Assembly: GCA_900660155.1 (NCBI GenBank)
Contig: CABFPE010000692.1
Location: 266,670-330,669, forward strand
Direction: 5' to 3'
Length of the DNA: 64,000 nt
DNA from: Hofstenia miamia
Taxonomy: Eukaryota; Xenacoelomorpha; Acoela; Hofsteniidae
The stretch's first letter is position 1; each line of letters opens with the position of its first letter. Position numbers and translations under genes: made by a program. Under the pieces are notes generated by a model. That model did not search any database, was not told where the DNA came from, and saw only the letters and a list, made by a program, of their open reading frames with translations. Shown one piece after another: positions 11,961 to 24,667 of the stretch.

Positions 11961-12826
11961 TTAGCAAAAGTCAACAACTAAAAAAACACTTTCTAACGCA
12001 TTTTCAAATTGCTATGCTTTCCTATTAAAAAATTCTTGAAGTTTCTATATAAAAAGATTACACGCGCACCTAAATGTACAGTTTGGACATGATTAGCAAC
12101 TTCAGAAGCTCCATTTAGAACAAATGTGGCCTTCCGCAATTCACGCGCGTAGTTTAAATCGCAAAATATTCTTATGCGTAACGACTGTAAATCGCATCGA
12201 CTAGTTAAGTATTTATATTACATGATGCATATTACATATAAATTGCATTTGATACAGACTGCTCATGTAGAAGACACGGGAAGAAACAGTTGTTACTGTA
12301 CATAAGCAAGTTGGGTTCAATTAATTGCTGAGCTTAAGGTTGGCAAATTGCAGTAACCTTAAAACTGTTTACTGGAAACTTAATAGGCTAGTAACTTAGT
12401 AGTAACCTGTTAAAATGCTCTGAGATCTTGCATTACATATTGGGAAATTTGTCTATCAAGTACATGTCAACTAGTATTTCATTGTTTGTATGAATGCATG
12501 CAAAAGCAAAGACGCAATGTAATGTTATTTATTGGCTGCCACTATGTAGTGACCCTCACCAGTCACTTGAAAAGAGTTGTTTCTACTAATTCCGGTAACC
12601 TGCCGCGGTAAGCTCAAATTAAGTTACTAACAACGTTACTAGTAACTTACTACCCTCTGTCAAGAAAGTCTGCGTGCATCCAATAAATGTAATATATTTG
12701 TAAGAAATTACATAGAGATATTTACACAGTGTACATTTCAAACAAATCTGTTACCCCCAAAATGTTCGCCAATCTGCTGACGTACTCTACCTTGTTCAGT
12801 GATATAGTTCAAGACATCACGCCTAC
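11961..12826. other. no recognised gene
   Basis: Non-coding flank of the mariner-like transposase below. It probably includes that element's terminal region, but I could not pair a terminal inverted repeat. Confidence 0.35.
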
Positions 12827-13833
12827 CTAAGTTTCCCAAAAAGCCATAACTGCATTATGCAATTCTTCACGATTTGTTGGATTTCGTTTTTCCACTTGAT
12901 GAGCAATGACACGAAAAATTCCTTGATCAAGGGGATTAACATCTGGGCTCTGTGGTGGCTGACGTATAAGAGTAATCGTAGGATGTCTAGCCATTACTGC
13001 CGCAATTGAATCATGTTCATTTTCAATAAGATGTGGGGTGGCATTATCCAACTGAATTGCTTCGATGTTCAATTCTTCACACCTTGGTAGGATGTGATTG
13101 TCTAAAAGTTGACAAAAGAAATGGCCATCGCAGGATAAATCAAACCAATAAGGATCTCCACGTCTGTGATATCTGCTGTTTCGTTTATATAGTCTCTGCT
13201 CCGCAACTGGCCATAGACCAACCTTTCCATCTTCTGCAGCTGAGGAAACAACTGCGACAAACATCAGTTTTGGCGAATGAGCAGGCGGGTGTTCAATAGT
13301 GACCGGAGAATTGCTGCGCCGATAAATATGCTGCTTCCTACGGAAACAAAACCACCACTTTTCATCGAGGAATGCTGTTCTCCGTGAGGGTCGAGGATGT
13401 TCGTTAACAAATTCGATGCGCCTCAGAATATTAGCTGCTGACAATGGGGGTCGTGAAATTTTTTTGGCAAATTTTCATTTTCATCCTCTTACGCATTCGG
13501 ATTGGCCACTTCATGAGAAACATTTAAGAGTCGTCCCAATCGCCTGCAGTTTGCATTTTGCTTTCGATTATTTCTGCTCAGTTGTTCCATTTGGTTTTGA
13601 AGTGCTATGTCTTTCTCTTTACTAGGGCGGCCAGATCTGGTTTTGGATTTCCAAGTTCCATCGCGATTAGCCCTTGCATATAGAGATGCCGGATAATTTC
13701 TCCCCATTCTGAATTCATGACAAAGATCAGTAATACTTTCATCTGCTATACCGTTTTTAATATTGACATAACGTAAAAGAATAGACATCCTTGTTTCTTC
13801 GGAAAATTCTCTTGCTCTATTCACGCGCCCCAT
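12827..13833 (-). pseudogene. plant-type mariner (DD39D) transposase, frameshifted
   Basis: Two minus-strand frames together make an IS630/Tc1/mariner transposase. 13833-13489 is the N-terminal DNA-binding part (FSEETRMSILLRYV, SGRPSKEKDI). 13444-12827 is the DDE domain: FLDEKWWF (first Asp), GKVGLWP, then QLDNATPH (second Asp) and QPPQSPDVNPLDQGIFR. The Asp of 'PLD' follows the second Asp by 39 residues, the spacing and sequence style of plant mariner-like elements of the Soymar type, not the 34 of animal mariner. The frame breaks between 13444 and 13489 and the C-terminus stops soon after VMAFWET. The three acidic residues are intact, so the break may be fairly recent. No paired termini found. 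Confidence 0.82.
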
Positions 13834-13860
13834 TTTCCTCTAAACTGATTTTAAGTGACA

Positions 13861-14401
13861 TCTAGCACTGAATTCAACTGCAGGGATAAAACTTCCTCTT
13901 TGTTTAATTGGACATTATTGTAGTTTCGGTGGTATTATTAAATGACCCAAAAACGAATAGTGGCTCTTCAGTGATCAATTGAAATTCATTTAACATTCTC
14001 TACCCAATGCGTTTCTATTTCTCAAATATGAATTCTCTCTTGTATTTGACGACATTGTCAAAACCGATATTTTGGGGGATTTTATAGTTGTCCTAGAAGT
14101 TTTTATTGACTACATCTAAATACATTTACAAATTGGAAGTGTGCGTTATTCAAAAAAACTGTTTAATATTTATAAACTGCACCAGACGACGAATAAAATA
14201 ATCGCGTTATATTTTATAGTTTCCTTAAACTAATTGTTAATTTAAATTTTGAATATTGGGCTTGAATTCTTTGTCTACTGATCCAGTGCACATATTCATC
14301 ATTTAATATTGTTTATAAACAGAGCTAGGAAATGCCTACGATCAAGTATTTGTGCGTTTAAAATAAGCAGGTTTTTGCTATTATGAGAATTTTCTATTAA
14401 C
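13861..14401. other. no recognised gene
   Basis: AT-rich spacer between the mariner-like pseudogene and the TTAA-flanked element. Confidence 0.35.
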
Positions 14402-15290
14402 TTAAGGTAGAATTAGTGGTAAAGAGGCTAAAATCATTATTTTTCAACCAATTCTATTGTAACTTGGCATATAGCATCCTGATAGACTAAAAAAATTTTT
14501 GCAATTTTTTTGCATAAATTATGCAAATTAGGTCATCAAAGATGGCCGAACGGTTCCCGAAATGGTACATAACTTTGGTACAAGCTTGTACCCACAAATA
14601 TTAAGCAATTGTAATGAAATTTTGCATGCTGATAGCTTATGAGCTGCTCTAGGGCATGTACCAAAATCAGTGGTCTGCTATGATAATTGTATTTTTTATA
14701 AAATTTTGCCTTTTGAAGTCAGATCGAATTCAAAATTACAACCTCATTATGTATGCATGAACTTCATAAAACTTTAAGTATTCAGTGAAACCACTCTATT
14801 TTGGTACAGGACCTGCACAAATACATGCTTAATGCATACACCAAATTTCAACATGATATCTGTATTAGTTTTTTAGTAATCATGCACCAAAAAACATGGG
14901 TTAGTGGAAAAAATTAGTTTTGAGAAAACGGCCAAAAACTGAAAAATTCTTACATCGTCTGGTTGAAATGTCAGCTGCTATCCCAAATAATCCCTTTGTA
15001 ACTTCCTTTCTGTAATGCTTACTGAATGAGTTCATTCGCTTTCTATGGTCAAATTATTATTTTATAATGAAAATATAGGCACGTAACCAAGCAAAAACAT
15101 ATTGGTTGCTAAGCATTTTTCAAGTAGGGGGGTTGTGAAAAATGCTTTATTACCAGTAAATAATACCTTTTCTGCATCCAATTTTAGCAGAATTGTTTAG
15201 AGGAATGCTCATTAGTTGTCTCATGCAAATTTTGAGATATGGTATAGTTTGTCAATTTTCACCACTATCCTGCCACTAATTCTACCTTAA
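14402..15290. mobile_element. 881-bp non-autonomous element flanked by TTAA
   Basis: TTAA at 14402-14405 is followed by GGTAGAATTAGTGG; at the other end CCACTAATTCTACC is followed by TTAA at 15287-15290. The 14-base inverted repeat is perfect. TTAA duplication suggests piggyBac-like (or Kolobok-like) mobilisation; a TA-duplicating element starting AGGTAGAA is the alternative, because TTAA contains TA. No open frame of note lies within. Perfect ends suggest a fairly recent arrival. Confidence 0.75.
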
Positions 15291-15510
15291 CGATTCTGTG
15301 TGACCTCTTATACATCGGCGCGCACTGTCTTTAAGGCAGCGTTAAGTGCATGTATTGATTAATTTGTTTAAATATATAGCATTTATTCACTCAGTATACA
15401 TTAATGTCATACATATAATTGGTTCGAAATTTTTGTCTGGTCTAGTCTTTGTATTTTACTTATAATTGCAATTCATGTATACTAATTTTAAGTTGTTTTC
15501 TAGTTCTCTA

Positions 15511-16005
15511 ATGTCTCTACCAAGAGTTTTTTTCGACATTACTGCAGATGGGGCATCTGTTGGGCGCATTGTGATGGAATTGCGATCAGATGTTGTTCCA
15601 AAAACAGCCGAAAATTTTCGAGCTCTTTGCACTGGTGAAAAGGGTTTTGGGTATAAAGGAAGTTCATTTCATCGCGTTATCCCAAACTTCATGTGTCAAG
15701 GAGGTGATTTTACTCGACATAATGGAACAGGTGGAAAAAGTATTTATGGTGAGAAATTTCCTGATGAAAATTTCCAACTGAAACATACTGGTCCAGGAAT
15801 ACTGTCAATGGCTAATGCGGGACCAAACACTAATGGTTCCCAATTCTTCTTGTGTACTGTAAAGACACAATGGCTTGATGGGAAACATGTGGTATTCGGA
15901 TCGGTTGTTGAAGGTATGGATGTCGTTAAAAAAGTTGAAACTTTTGGTAGCCAAAGCGGTAAAACTTCGAAAAAAATTATGATCGCCGATTGTGGACCTC
16001 TCTAA
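15511..16005 (+). CDS. PPIA: cyclophilin A-type peptidyl-prolyl isomerase, copy 2
   Basis: A complete 164-residue, single-exon cytosolic cyclophilin, about 7 kb from and in the same direction as the copy at 8519. Catalytic and cyclosporin-pocket residues are present ([38 protein letters not shown]). This copy keeps the consensus TRHNG, FRAL and ADCGPL where the first has drifted, so it looks closer to the ancestral form. The start at [10 protein letters not shown] follows family length; an AG acceptor-like site (GTTTTCTAG) lies 7 bases before it, as in copy 1. Similarity to copy 1 extends from about 15452 to the poly(A) signal and no further, so the duplicated unit is about 600 bases. Copies differ at about eight residues. 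Confidence 0.95.
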   Translation: MSLPRVFFDITADGASVGRIVMELRSDVVPKTAENFRALCTGEKGFGYKGSSFHRVIPNFMCQGGDFTRHNGTGGKSIYGEKFPDENFQLKHTGPGILSMANAGPNTNGSQFFLCTVKTQWLDGKHVVFGSVVEGMDVVKKVETFGSQSGKTSKKIMIADCGPL

Positions 16006-16038
16006 GCATTTATTCAAAGTTCTAGTCGCTTTATTTAT

Positions 16039-16044
16039 AATAAA
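16039..16044 (+). terminator. polyadenylation signal of cyclophilin copy 2
   Basis: AATAAA 34 bases after the stop, in the context TTTATAATAAAAGT shared with copy 1. Confidence 0.75.
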
Positions 16045-17589
16045 AGTTCGAACTTTAATTCTATTTGCAAATATAAATAATTTTCTCATGTTTGTTTTAT
16101 TTTACGTTCTTAGGTTATATTTTATATTTGCTTGGTTATAGTGCCTGACGTATTTTACGTTAATTTTGGATTAACCTTTGCGCTTCTAAATGTCAAGTAC
16201 GATTTGTGACCGAAAATACAATTATACAGTACAAATACAGTACTGCCTAAAAATCTGTGATTGCTTAAAACCATTAAAGTCCCTTATACAAAATGCAACT
16301 GTTTCCGTATTATACTCCAGTACTCCGTAAAAATCCAATAGTTTGTTAATTTTTCGTTGTCCAAATTATTAGAATAGGTCAAACGTAATCCCAGTGTTGT
16401 CTTCATACTAACAAGGGTGTTCGAAAGAAATATTTCTCAAAATTATATGGAGAAAAACAAGTCAATTTTTAATTTTTTCGCAAAACAGTAAAATACTCAG
16501 AATGCTTCTTGGTGCGTTTACACGTTCATTATAGAGTAGTGCATACCAAGCGGGTTTGCGCAGTTCTAGAGTTCAACTGTAGTAATTTATTTTGACTGAA
16601 ATCATTACTTGCTTCTAGTTTATCAAAATTATTATTCTTGTAAATTTTACATTTTCGTTCCCATTTCTCATTTGTCTTTACTTCTAGTTTTGGTTTCATT
16701 AAGGATCTTCTCTTGTGTGCCAATTCTTGCCTTTGTAATATCTATGTCGATGACACCAACCTACTCATTTGGTCCTGTACCTTCGCTATAATCAACAATT
16801 GATAGACTTTTTGACTGGTTGTCGTCTAATCATGGATTTTATTCTTTTCCGAAGTCCCAATTTTTTCTTGTTTCAATATTAATACCCCTGATCTTAACTG
16901 ATTTTTGCACTTATTCGTACGTCATCGTGATTTTTTGGTGCTTTCGTACATGTTCATTATTTTTCTTTATAACTTTCAATGCTAGTGCCGGCAAGACATT
17001 TTTACCATAGTCGCTAGCGCCAACATCAATTTTCTTCGTCTGTATGTTCTGAACAGACTTCCATTTTTTATCATGGATAGCTTATACCTATTACTACAAT
17101 ATAATAAGTTAAAAATTTAGTTTTTTATTTTAAAATTCTATTTTTCCATTGCGAGAACGCCAGTGTAAATAACGAAAGTATCTCTCGATAGCTCCAGTAT
17201 GTGTATATATATATTCAGGGCTTTGCGTGCTATGGAAATTCCCTTGTACCAGTGGCCTTCGACATGTCCACCTCGTAATGTCATTCGATTTCCTCAATGT
17301 ATGCGAGGCATATTTGTGATATATTTTCTCCATTCTAAATTTGGAGAGGTGTGTTTAAATATTATCCAAAAAATATATGCCCCATTCTGAGCATTTTCAA
17401 GAAATACAAGGCTCTATGTACACTTTTACTTTCAATGACAATCTTAACAAATAACGAATATAATATGTAATAAGATGATGCAATTGGATTCACACAATAA
17501 TTATAGAAAGTTCTAATATTATTCCGTGTTAAGCTTTGAATCAGTAAGTAAACAGTGATATTTATTAACACCAAAATCACAAAGGGCAT
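16045..17589. other. no recognised gene; possible decayed minus-strand coding debris
   Basis: Between about 16650 and 17040 the minus strand can be read with few stops (pieces such as IDVGASDYGKNVLPALALK and DIDITKARIGTQEKILNE), which suggests an old coding repeat or pseudogene. I do not recognise the family. The rest is plain AT-rich DNA. Confidence 0.3.
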
Positions 17590-18130
17590 TCCACAACTAT
17601 CGATTCATCTATCTCTTCCACTGTCCTTGAAGCTAATAGCGCCCCTCACGATTCTGTGTTTGCTGTTTTTTTCTCCCTTGTTACAATTAACGATCTCTCT
17701 GGATCATTTCTCAACTCATCCTGCTTACTCTGTGTCGACGACACCGCGATTTTTTGCTTCGGTAGTTCTTTTACCTTCAATATCTCATCTGATATTAAAC
17801 GGCTGTTGTCTACTTGGTTTTCTGTTAACAATCTCGACTAAGACTTATGGTATCCCCTTTTCAGGGCCCCTCTTCACGAATCTGTCTCTCCCAGTGAATT
17901 TTTCTCTTAATCGTATTAATCCTTAACTTTCCGCAAACTTAAATTGGACTGGATGTGTCCTTGCTTCTCTGTAAACCTAGTTCCTCTTTGTCCTCTTCCT
18001 TAATGTTCTCTTTAATACCGTATCTGTTGTTCAAGTCTATTCCTTGTATCATTCTTCTGTACTGCTCTCTGTTAGTGTACTCCCGTGCCTTGTTGTACTC
18101 CACAGAAATCTTTGAAAAAACCGAATAAAA
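17590..18130 (+). mobile_element. LINE reverse transcriptase fragment
   Basis: About 17660-17840 reads LVTINDLSGSF, then CVDDTAIFCF (the YADD catalytic box with Tyr-Ala changed to Cys-Val) and LLSTWFSVNNLD, the order seen in LINE RT palm domains. There is a stop after this, and the pyrimidine-rich continuation to about 18130 ends near an AATAAA. It is a 5'-truncated dead copy. Confidence 0.72.
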
Positions 18131-21100
18131 TTATGTTCGATGAGTCAATTATTGCTATATCTTTAAATACAATATTATATTGACATTTTTATGATAAAAA
18201 TGTGACTTGTAATGTTATCATAGTAACCATTGTAATGTAGAATCACTGGGCTGAATCTAGAGAGAACTATGCCAGTGGACTTAATGTTAAAGCAGAAGGT
18301 AGCTGAGGTGAACATTGACTAGAGCAACAGTAATTCTAACTAAGTAACAAGAGAACACGATTGAACTGAACTTTTCTCTATTTCAGACTCTTTGATGTGT
18401 CTTATATACAATGCCTATTAACAATATGTACAAACATACAAACTAGTCACTAGTAAACATGAAAAGCGCGTGAGCTGGCTGATACTAGAAAATAGCATCT
18501 GCCGATGCTACAATAGTAAATGTACAAAGAGCCCTGTATTTATCAAAAATGTACCCAACGCCCTGGATTTCTGGAATGCGTACATAGTGCCATGTATAAA
18601 ATGTTAGTGCACAGATCTACCCCGTATTTATTAATATCGAGAGATAGATGGACTCAATATACTAAGACAAAATTCTTGATCCGGGAGGTTATTTTTAACG
18701 ATGTGGATTTGCCTGTCGAACTCCTAGTTCTTGGTGTTTGTTTTTAGTGTTTTTAAAATTTAATATTTTTTTTGTACGCACAATTGTTATAGTTCTATAT
18801 ACAAAATGCATAAAGTATTGATGTGTTTTATGGTAACAGAATCTAACCTTTTTAAAGCGAGCCAAAACTAATTAGCATTCAATTTGTAAATTAATATATA
18901 ATTGAAATACTGGCTTTGTAGTTTTAGTAGTTAAACAAATACTAAACTTCGTTTAAACCTATAACTCATGTGTAAAAATACTGTTAAATATACATAATTC
19001 CTATTTTTAAGTTGTTTAAGTGTATATAAAGGTGTGGATAGTGATTAAGATATACAAATTTTTATAATGTGTATATTAATACATATTGAAATATACATAG
19101 TCTTCAATGTCTACAAATGCTTGGTATCGAAATATTTGAGATTTTCAAAAAAAATGGTTGAGCAAATTCTTATTCCTGTGGTTTGGTATGGATTTGCAGA
19201 CATTTATTACGGGTCCAAAAAATTCCCCATGCAGCAAGACTGAACATAGTGCTTAAAGTGTAAAGATTTTGTGGAAGCTTCGATTGCCAAATGGGTTGTT
19301 TGAGTGTAAACGATGCAAATTTTAATGAATATAAACTTTTGCAAACCGCTTAGTCCGGAACTTTTAAATAAGAACAACAACCTCTAAATTTGATCAAAAA
19401 ATAGACGAACTGAGTAACAAAGAGAGGGAAGATGTCGCCTTTCTACCGAAACTCAACGTATTTCAAAATACTGTTAAACATTTTAGTTTTTTATAATGAT
19501 TTCAAAATTTTGATTTTTAACCAAAAGATGTCGATATTGGAAGCCTGAAAGTTACGACTATTCCCTAATTTCGCCTTGCATACGATGCTGCCGGGAGAAG
19601 ATTTTTGCAGAGTGGGTATTATTTCTCTAATACTACATATGTTTTTATTACAAATGTTAACCGTCAATTTGCTTTAGATTTTTTGTGCTTGAAGTCGTTT
19701 TCGCAGATACTGCGTCTTCATAAATTTAGAGGTAGCTATTATTATTTTCGTTTCAATTCTTTACTTAATACTAAATTTATTTTCATTTAACTAGTAACAT
19801 TTCCCTATGGTAACTGCAATTAGCGCATCGCGCATCTCTAGGCAGGTGATGTTTCTAACTCATTATCTATGCACAACAAATGTTGATGTCTGTCCAATGC
19901 TATTACGTTACTTGCATTAACTGAATTTCTTACACGTGTTTATGCATTACATTTCCCTCTAACGTGTTAATATGCCATTCTTAAAGGTTTGTAGTTTATA
20001 ACTTTTTAAGTTACTTATTGGCGGATAATAGCTATGCTCTTTCTTTCAGAGTTTAACTATGGGTTAATTACAGTGTACTTTTATGCTAGCAGATCAGATA
20101 AAACAGTACAAAATTACTCCAAATTCACAATTGTGTTTAAACAAGATAAGCAGCGAACATATTATATTGATTTTAGCAATTTGAGTCAGAGACAAGTGAA
20201 AGACACATTCTCAAGGATTAAAATATTCAATTTATAACGGTGATTGTATAATTTTTGTCTCCGCTTTCGATGAGATTTCATTTCGGAATTGATCCATCCG
20301 ATATTAGTTTCTAGCACATTTTTACTATAAATAGATATTAATGGGCATTTATTATGTATACATTTGTTCCAAATATTTAAGCACATTCGTGAATATTTAT
20401 GCAGTATTTCCTATAGTTCGATCCAATCATTGTTTGAAATACATTTTTTATCTTGAATCGGCCTATGCTATGACATATACGAATATATTATTTTATTTCT
20501 TGTCATGGCCGTGGTTGAATATGGATTTATAAATACAAAATATCTTGGAAATCTATCCCTATTCCCAGATTTAAGTCAATAATTTGAAGTTACGAAATGT
20601 CAACTAAAATCACTAGTAAAAATATTGATTATTACTAGAAATCGGGAAAAAGATTTTTTGACCGAAGCAAAAAATTTCCAGTGTTTTGTGAAACGCAACA
20701 ATAACTGTTTTTTAACACCAACTATGGTTTACTATTTTAATTATTTCGGCACTTTTTGGCAACTAATAGTTGATAACATGCATAGAAATTATTTGCGGGA
20801 AAATGAACATTATCGTCCAAATTCTAAAAAATATTTTACAGGAGCAACATAGTTTGCAAAATAGGTGCAACAACTGATCCAGGTACTTCATCAGGACTTC
20901 CATACTTTGTTTGAAAAAAAGCCATTTCATCCATTGAGAAAGACATTGGCTACAAACTGCTGTCTAATTCTTCAGCGTCGAAAGATATATGTAGATATGT
21001 ATTAGATACTGAAAAAGAAAAAGAAATGATGTCGACTAATAAAGACCTTTTTGCGTTGCTTAATGAGATATGCGACAAGCAAGATTACCCTTTAACTGCC

Positions 21101-21407
21101 GTGCTAATTGGCCACATTGAGAACATTAAGAAGATGTTTATTGTGCATGCTTATTTACGTAATTTTGAAGACAGATGGAGCGTGTTTGTACACTTCTTTC
21201 TTATTTAAAGTTTGATGTTTCATGTTTATTTGAATTGTCAGTGTCATTTTCAAGCTAGAAAATAAATTTCTTACTGCAACTAATTTAACTGTTTTAGATG
21301 TATTTGAAAAGTATGTGGTGACTATTTCGTCTTTTGCCAACTATTTTCGGTGCCTAGTTATTATCTGTTGCAGTTATTACCACTTCCATTTTAAACGTTT
21401 CGTTTAG
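18131..21407. other. upstream of MORN3-like gene; no secure exon
   Basis: The missing first exon of the MORN3-like gene should be here, but I cannot pick it. Around 20925-21190 an 85-codon plus-strand open stretch (with LFALLNEICDKQDYPLTAVL) looks coding-like yet matches nothing I know; it could be a relic of a mobile gene. 18520-18747 has an open frame with no motif. Confidence 0.35.
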
Positions 21408-24400
21408 GATGTCGAATCCAGGGGGATTTCTTTGACAAAGATAGCTGATGAGAACGCGAATAAGAATGGACTTCATCGAACGGTCTATTGGGCTGATGGC
21501 AAACAATACACTGGTGATTGGCGTAACAATCAAAAAAATGGCAAAGGAACTCAGAAATGGAAAAGTGGTGCTGTTTACGACGGTGATTGGAAGGTAAGGT
21601 TTCTTATCTTCATTTAGTAAGGTGCTTGAAATTTGTAGAATTTAAAATTTGTTGCTATTTTTTGTGCATCTCGTTCATTTTACCAATGAACAAGACAGAA
21701 ACAGGTTGACAAAACGAGTTTTTCATTGGAAATACCCCTCATTAAGCTTATAGGGTATTTTTCCTAGCACTTCATCTAATAGCATTCATTGTTTGCCATC
21801 CTTTAAACATAGATATTTTATTGTACAATACTCTACTATTTTCAGATGCGTAGAATTTCAGACATTCAGGTGTGGTGTTATCTTGTTCGAGTGCACAGTG
21901 GCTGAATCAACACTGCAGCCAAGAATTCGTTCAATTTGGTTGCGAAATATCACTAACTCTAAATTTATTATTTTGATAAGTCCTCAAAACAGACAAACGG
22001 TAATCAAAGATGAGAGACAGTGAGTCATGTGTATATATCCGTACAAGTTCAGCCTCGCGTGAAAATACCAGTTCTACTTGCCCTAATGTCATTCTTTGAC
22101 ATGTTTGTCATTTCACTTTGACCTCGAATGCAATTTCTAATTGATCAGGTAGGCTGTCATCAACTCGTGGAAGTAGCTGTGATGAGTTTTCTTTTTGTTT
22201 AGAGCAAGTTAGTTTCTAATCCTGTACTCATATACATTTATCATTACCTTTCACATTTTTCGGAAAATGAATAAGTGGTAGTGTATTATCAGCACATTTT
22301 GAGTGGGAACTACCACGAAGAGGTGAGAAGTCAATTTCATTTTCGGCAGCTTCCAATTGTTCATTTTCTATATAGTTGTTGAGTTTTAAGTGGAATATTT
22401 GGGATGACCATTCAACAGTACATTAAGAAAAAATCGCATTCCTAACATCGTGGTTTATCGTTTCCATCCTATTTCGATGTTTTTCTTGTAGAGTCGAAAT
22501 ATGCTGATCAATTCGAATTTCACATTAGAAGCAGCAATTAAAGAGTGATGCAAGCTTTCCAAAGTTTGTTTGTTCATTATATTTCCAAACCAAGTTTTCA
22601 CCAGGCAGAATTTCTGCAAATGTTATCCCTGACATGTTTTCAGGAGTCATGTTTTGAAATAATAACAGACGTAGAATTCAAGTGAAATACCCCAAATGAA
22701 AGCAGATCAACAAAGCTCGCAACCAAGAGCGAAATGTTTTCACTTGTAATAGCTAAGAACACGGGATTAATAAAAAAAGTAACATATATATATATATATG
22801 CAATAAATTTTGAAGATATGCTTCTTTGAAAGAAACAGCAAAAATGCTCATATGTAATTCCGTTCTCTGGGCCCAAAGTAATTCCATGAGAAAGGACTAA
22901 ATGTGTTGTTGGAGCTTCGCATTTATTTTCCTGGTAGTTTGTAATTTATTTAATGAACGCCATGAGTAAAAATCTTATAAATGTATTAATTGCAGCAATA
23001 TAAAGTTTTTATCGAATGCCTTTGGGAAATCATATGTTTAAATGTCTATTCAATGTACATTTGGTAACGCAAAAAGCGTTGTTTGTCGGAGACTTATGAT
23101 AGCTACTTCAACACATAAATGTAAAACCTTATTGTCTTTTTTGCTGCCTCTTGGAATTTACAATTGTCCGGCGTTTAATCCAATTTTTGAGATTGCTTAT
23201 ATCTGTCCTAATAAATAATTGTCCCAGGTATGATATCTGCTCTTCATAATGAAGTGAAATCCAGTTGTTCATTTTTAATAGTTGGTTATTTTTTTGTTTT
23301 AATCCATGTTAATGGTCAATAATACATGGAATGTAGAACCATGGATTTGGACAAAGGTGATGCTGCCAATCACCCTCTCAGTTATTCTTGTTCTTTCAAA
23401 AATACATTATTTCCAGCATACCCGACACAGTAGCCAAATTAGGATTTATAACTACAACACCTGGTTAAATAACGATTACATACGATACTACTAACAATAT
23501 GAAAGAAACCAATTGTGGTGCCTATGCTGTGGGTTACTTACGTATTAACCTAATGTTATTGTTTAGTCAATGAAAAGTAACTTCGTCTATTTTTTAAAAA
23601 CTCTGTATTTCTACTTTATCTGGCCCTTGGTTATAAGAAAAATGTTTGTTGAAATGACAATGTCATTCCTATACTTAGGATGGTAAGATGAGTGGTTTTG
23701 GCACCCTTAGTGTACCCGATGAATCTGGAGGTTCTCGTCGTTTATATGCTGGTGGTTGGAAGTCCGGAAAGCGTCATGGATATGGTACCCAATTTTTTGC
23801 TAATAATGAAACTTATGAAGGCGAGTGGTTTAAAGATCGACGCTCGGGTTGGGGCCGCATGTATTACAACGACGATAGCGTTTATGAGGGCGAATGGTAT
23901 GTTCTTAATTTTTCCTTATAAGAGATGTTAGTACTGCTAATTTGGCAGTTTCAATGATTTCCAACAATATGCAAGTTATTTCCTAATAACATGAGCAAAC
24001 ATTATCAGAATAAAAACAATTTTTTATTGAAATTTCAAATCAGTGAATGACACGTAAATATCTACAATGAGCTGACATTATTAAAACGGAATCATTTTTA
24101 GTGCACCCTTCTAGAAAATATAGATTCAAGTAATAGTTGTAATCGACCAATCGGTCAGAAAGAAAATCTATCTAGAGAAAATTCCTAAACCTAACAAGTA
24201 AATGTAATTAATTATTTTTAGATTAGTAGCTATAAAATTGTAGCATTAATTTTCAAATATTTTTTTAATTGTGAAATCTTGGTAGTTGAAACTTGTCATT
24301 TTTAACAATCGAATATTTAGAGAAATGTAATTTATTTCATTGTTAGGTACGATGATGTTCGCAGTGGAACTGGTATGCTTCGTTTAGCAAATGATAATCG

Positions 24401-24656
24401 TTATGAAGGTCAGTGGAGAGATGATCTCAAGAATGGCCCAGGGAAATTTTTTTATCTGGATAAAGGACAATTGTATGAGGGTGTATGGGTTGATGGGATT
24501 GCCCGGTGTGGTTCTATGGTAGACTTCGGCAGAGAGGGTGCACCAAATCCCACCCAATACCCAATAGGGCCTCTGAAATTGGCCAGGCCTGATGAAGTCC
24601 TTCAGTCTTCTTCTGATGCAGTTCTTGATCACCTAGCCTCTGTGTACGATGGCTAA
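21408..24656 (+). CDS. MORN3: MORN3-like MORN-repeat protein, three exons (first exon missing)
   Basis: Exons 21408-21593, 23679-23896 and 24347-24656 join in frame (phases 0 and 2) with donors GTAAGG and GTATGT and acceptors CGTTTAG, ATACTTAG and TTGTTAG. Together they give 237 residues, against about 240 in human MORN3. Seven MORN repeats run in order from YTGDWRNNQKNGKGTQ to YEGVWVDGIARCG, followed by the MORN3-type tail with DFGREGAPNPTQYP. MORN repeats bind lipid or scaffold proteins; MORN3 is known in vertebrates from testis and sperm. The two introns split repeats 2 and 5. The frame is open right to the first acceptor without a good ATG, so a short upstream coding exon is expected. An ATG one base after that acceptor is in another frame and stops quickly. 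Confidence 0.93.
22300..22876 (-). pseudogene. decayed coding debris in MORN3 intron 1, unrecognised
   Basis: On the minus strand the intron reads in broken pieces with coding-like content (GPENGITYEHFCCFFQRS; MSGITFAEILPGENLVWKY). A short (TA)n at 22786-22798 interrupts it. I cannot name the family; a decayed transposon or retrogene is most likely. Confidence 0.3.
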
Positions 24657-24661
24657 GGTTC

Positions 24662-24667
24662 AATAAA
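24662..24667 (+). terminator. polyadenylation signal of MORN3-like gene
   Basis: AATAAA 6 bases after the TAA stop; close but usable, with further A-rich candidates downstream. Confidence 0.6.

Noticed and set aside
18520..18747. 75-codon plus-strand frame with several Cys
   Set aside because: No recognisable domain, no splice context, and not supported by neighbours.
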